NCBI GenBank assembly: GCA_027065935.1
Contig: JAMONI010000337.1
Span: forward strand, 1 to 5,852
DNA length: 5,852 nt
Source of the DNA: Flavobacteriales bacterium
GTDB taxonomy: Bacteria; Bacteroidota; Bacteroidia; Flavobacteriales; Flavobacteriaceae
Direction of reading: 5' to 3'
Notes under the pieces: model-generated
What the model saw: the letters and a program-made list of their open reading frames with translations, nothing else
Told to the model about the DNA's origin: nothing
The model's database searches: none
Translations under genes and position numbers: made by a program
Part shown: positions 4,815-5,852 of the stretch, piece by piece
Position numbering within the stretch: the stretch's first letter is position 1
Layout of the letters: every line of letters begins with the position of its first letter

Positions 4815-5198
4815 TTACCGAATACGATCCACCGACTTTACCAGGCTTTCATCCCGCTTTATGGCCTTGTTGGCTAACTTGACAAAAACGATAGAAAGCA
4901 CGGGTATCAGCCATAAGACATCCTTCTTCGAGAACGCTGTCCCTCCGGATGTAACGGCTTCGTAAATCCGTAAACCCGCCAATACAATCAAGGCAAAAAT
5001 AATCAAATTATTGATAAGCATTTGCAACGGACGATTGGAATACAAAAAAATGTTGACAAACAAAACGGCCGATACGCCCGCCATTCCCCAATAATAAACA
5101 TACTCGAACCGGTAAGCCCCGGCCGGTATTATATAATAAAAAGTTGCCGAGATCAATAGGGCTACCAGCATATAGAGGGTCTGAATTCTTTGAAGCAT
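4815..5198 (-). CDS. DUF4293 family four-helix membrane protein
   Basis: A 127-residue integral membrane protein of the inner membrane. The start MLQRIQTLY and the end KLANKAIKRDESLVKSVDR match the conserved ends of DUF4293, a family I know from Bacteroidota and for which no function is established. Four hydrophobic helices are visible, at about 7-25, 35-53, 60-78 and 92-109, with a basic C-terminal tail that is probably cytoplasmic. Length is about normal for the family. ATG 5198 lies 17 bases after a TAATTTTG -7 box. The gene is transcribed alone, ends at a strong terminator, and diverges from ccoI. Confidence 0.88.
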   Translation of the reverse strand: MLQRIQTLYMLVALLISATFYYIIPAGAYRFEYVYYWGMAGVSAVLFVNIFLYSNRPLQMLINNLIIFALIVLAGLRIYEAVTSGGTAFSKKDVLWLIPVLSIVFVKLANKAIKRDESLVKSVDRIR

Positions 5199-5215
5199 AA
5201 AATTTCACTTTTTTA

Positions 5216-5223
5216 CAAAATTA
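5216..5223 (-). promoter_or_regulatory. -7 box of the DUF4293 gene
   Basis: TAATTTTG on the minus strand matches TAnnTTTG exactly and gives a leader of roughly 10 bases before ATG 5198. No clear -33 TTTG is seen at the expected distance. Confidence 0.5.
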
Positions 5224-5258
5224 CTAAAATAGTATCTAACATCGAGAAATAAATTGCC

Positions 5259-5266
5259 TAAATTTG
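5259..5266 (+). promoter_or_regulatory. -7 box of ccoI
   Basis: TAAATTTG matches TAnnTTTG exactly and ends 18 bases before ATG 5285. A good -33 element is not evident. The 86-bp gap to the divergent DUF4293 start holds both promoters back to back. I see no clear FNR-type palindrome (TTGAT-N4-ATCAA). Confidence 0.5.
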
Positions 5267-5284
5267 CGAGACCCGACCGAAACC

Positions 5285-5852
5285 ATGCGCAGGAATCAGG
5301 AAAAATTGGTTTGTTATCACTGCGGATTGGAAATGCATCCGTCCGAAGCGGTATGGCATGATAACAAACCTTTTTGCTGTAACGGCTGTAAAACCGTCTA
5401 TCAAATCCTCCATACCCACGACCTGACCCGATATTACCAAATCGTTGAAACGCCGGGAGTTAAAGTGGAAGAAATAGACGGAAAAGAAAGGTCCGCCAAA
5501 TTTGCTTTTCTGGATAATGAAGAAATCGCCTCCAAAATATTGGAATTCGACGACGGAAAAACCAAAGTGGTTAATTTTTATGTCCCCAATATCCATTGTG
5601 CTTCATGTATTTGGGTATTGGAACATCTCGAAAAACTTAATCCGGGCATCCTGCATTCCGAAGTAAATTTCGCCACCAAAAATGTTCGCATTACCTATGA
5701 CGGAGATAAAATTTCCTTACGCCGGGTAGCCGAACTGATGGATAGCATTGCTTATCCGCCGCATATCAGCTTGGAAAGTTTAGACAAACCCGAACCGAAA
5801 AAAGAAAACAAACTGCTGATACAATTGGGTATAGCCGGCTTTGCCTTCGGCA
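5285..5852 (+). CDS. ccoI: Copper-type P1B ATPase CcoI/FixI, N-terminal 189 residues
   Basis: The frame begins at ATG 5285 and is open at the right edge. Residues 10-35 form a cysteine-rich metal-binding module, CYHCG and FCCNGCK (C10, C13, C31, C32, C35), typical of the N-terminus of CcoI/FixI proteins. Residues about 94-165 are a heavy-metal-associated domain with the copper-binding CASC loop (C105 and C108, in IHCASCIWVLEHL). The first transmembrane helix starts near residue 177. The family is usually near 800 residues, so only about a quarter is visible; the phosphorylation and ATP-binding domains are outside. CcoI is known as an inner-membrane copper transporter needed to assemble cbb3-type cytochrome oxidase, so ccoNOP and ccoGHS genes may follow downstream. 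That last point is inference. Confidence 0.93.
   Translation, partial: MRRNQEKLVCYHCGLEMHPSEAVWHDNKPFCCNGCKTVYQILHTHDLTRYYQIVETPGVKVEEIDGKERSAKFAFLDNEEIASKILEFDDGKTKVVNFYVPNIHCASCIWVLEHLEKLNPGILHSEVNFATKNVRITYDGDKISLRRVAELMDSIAYPPHISLESLDKPEPKKENKLLIQLGIAGFAFG

Noticed and set aside
4747..4965. Plus-strand 72-codon open frame
   Set aside because: It runs through the strong terminator and the end of the DUF4293 gene in antisense and shows no family features.
5258..5596. Minus-strand 112-codon open frame opposite ccoI
   Set aside because: The plus strand carries unmistakable CcoI metal-binding motifs in this interval. The minus-strand product has no recognisable features.

Overview
The window looks like a chromosomal accessory stretch from a member of the Bacteroidota. 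The evidence is a DUF4293-type membrane protein (a family I know only from that phylum), several promoters matching the Bacteroidota -7 consensus TAnnTTTG, few Shine-Dalgarno sites, and the Bacteroidota style of AAA ATPase whose C-terminus ends in a PLWxFGFLY-like motif. The genus cannot be told from the sequence.

Positions 1-3464 hold a head-to-tail array of three paralogous AAA-ATPase/DUF4143-like genes, all on the minus strand and repeating about every 1.65 kb: a truncated copy at 148-1, a full copy at 1816-605 and a full copy at 3464-2265. Each unit has the same plan in the direction of transcription: an array of palindromes, a -7 promoter box, the ATPase gene, then a 3' cassette with a heptad repeat, a terminator-like hairpin, a CTTTGTG-type repeat and TCCCGA/TCGGGA hairpins. 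The two visible 3' cassettes are about 96% identical over the 126 bases before the stop codons (121 of 126), while the two proteins are only about 60% identical by eye.

The most striking feature is upstream of the three genes. Gene 3 has palindromes centred at 3501.5, 3534.5 and 3567.5, exactly 33 bp apart. Gene 2 has them at 1832 and 1865 (33 bp) with a decayed one at 1898. Gene 1 has them at 189.5 and 222.5 (33 bp), plus one at 257.5. The arrays keep almost the same phase to the -7 box. Genes 2 and 3 use the half-site GTTTA/TAAAC, whereas gene 1 uses ATCA/TGAT. The two complete proteins carry near-identical helix-turn-helix segments, so each ATPase may bind its own promoter; that is an inference.

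Positions 3675-4577 (+) encode a putative cytoplasmic zinc metallopeptidase with HEFGH and a downstream EIFAEAYAE segment. It diverges from gene 3, and the palindrome array lies between them. The region 4578-4814 between convergent genes is rich in hairpins and ends in a strong intrinsic terminator.

The right end returns to ordinary core genes: a four-helix DUF4293 protein (5198-4815, -) diverging from the 5' quarter of ccoI/fixI (5285 to the window edge, +), the copper-type P-type ATPase linked to cbb3 oxidase assembly.
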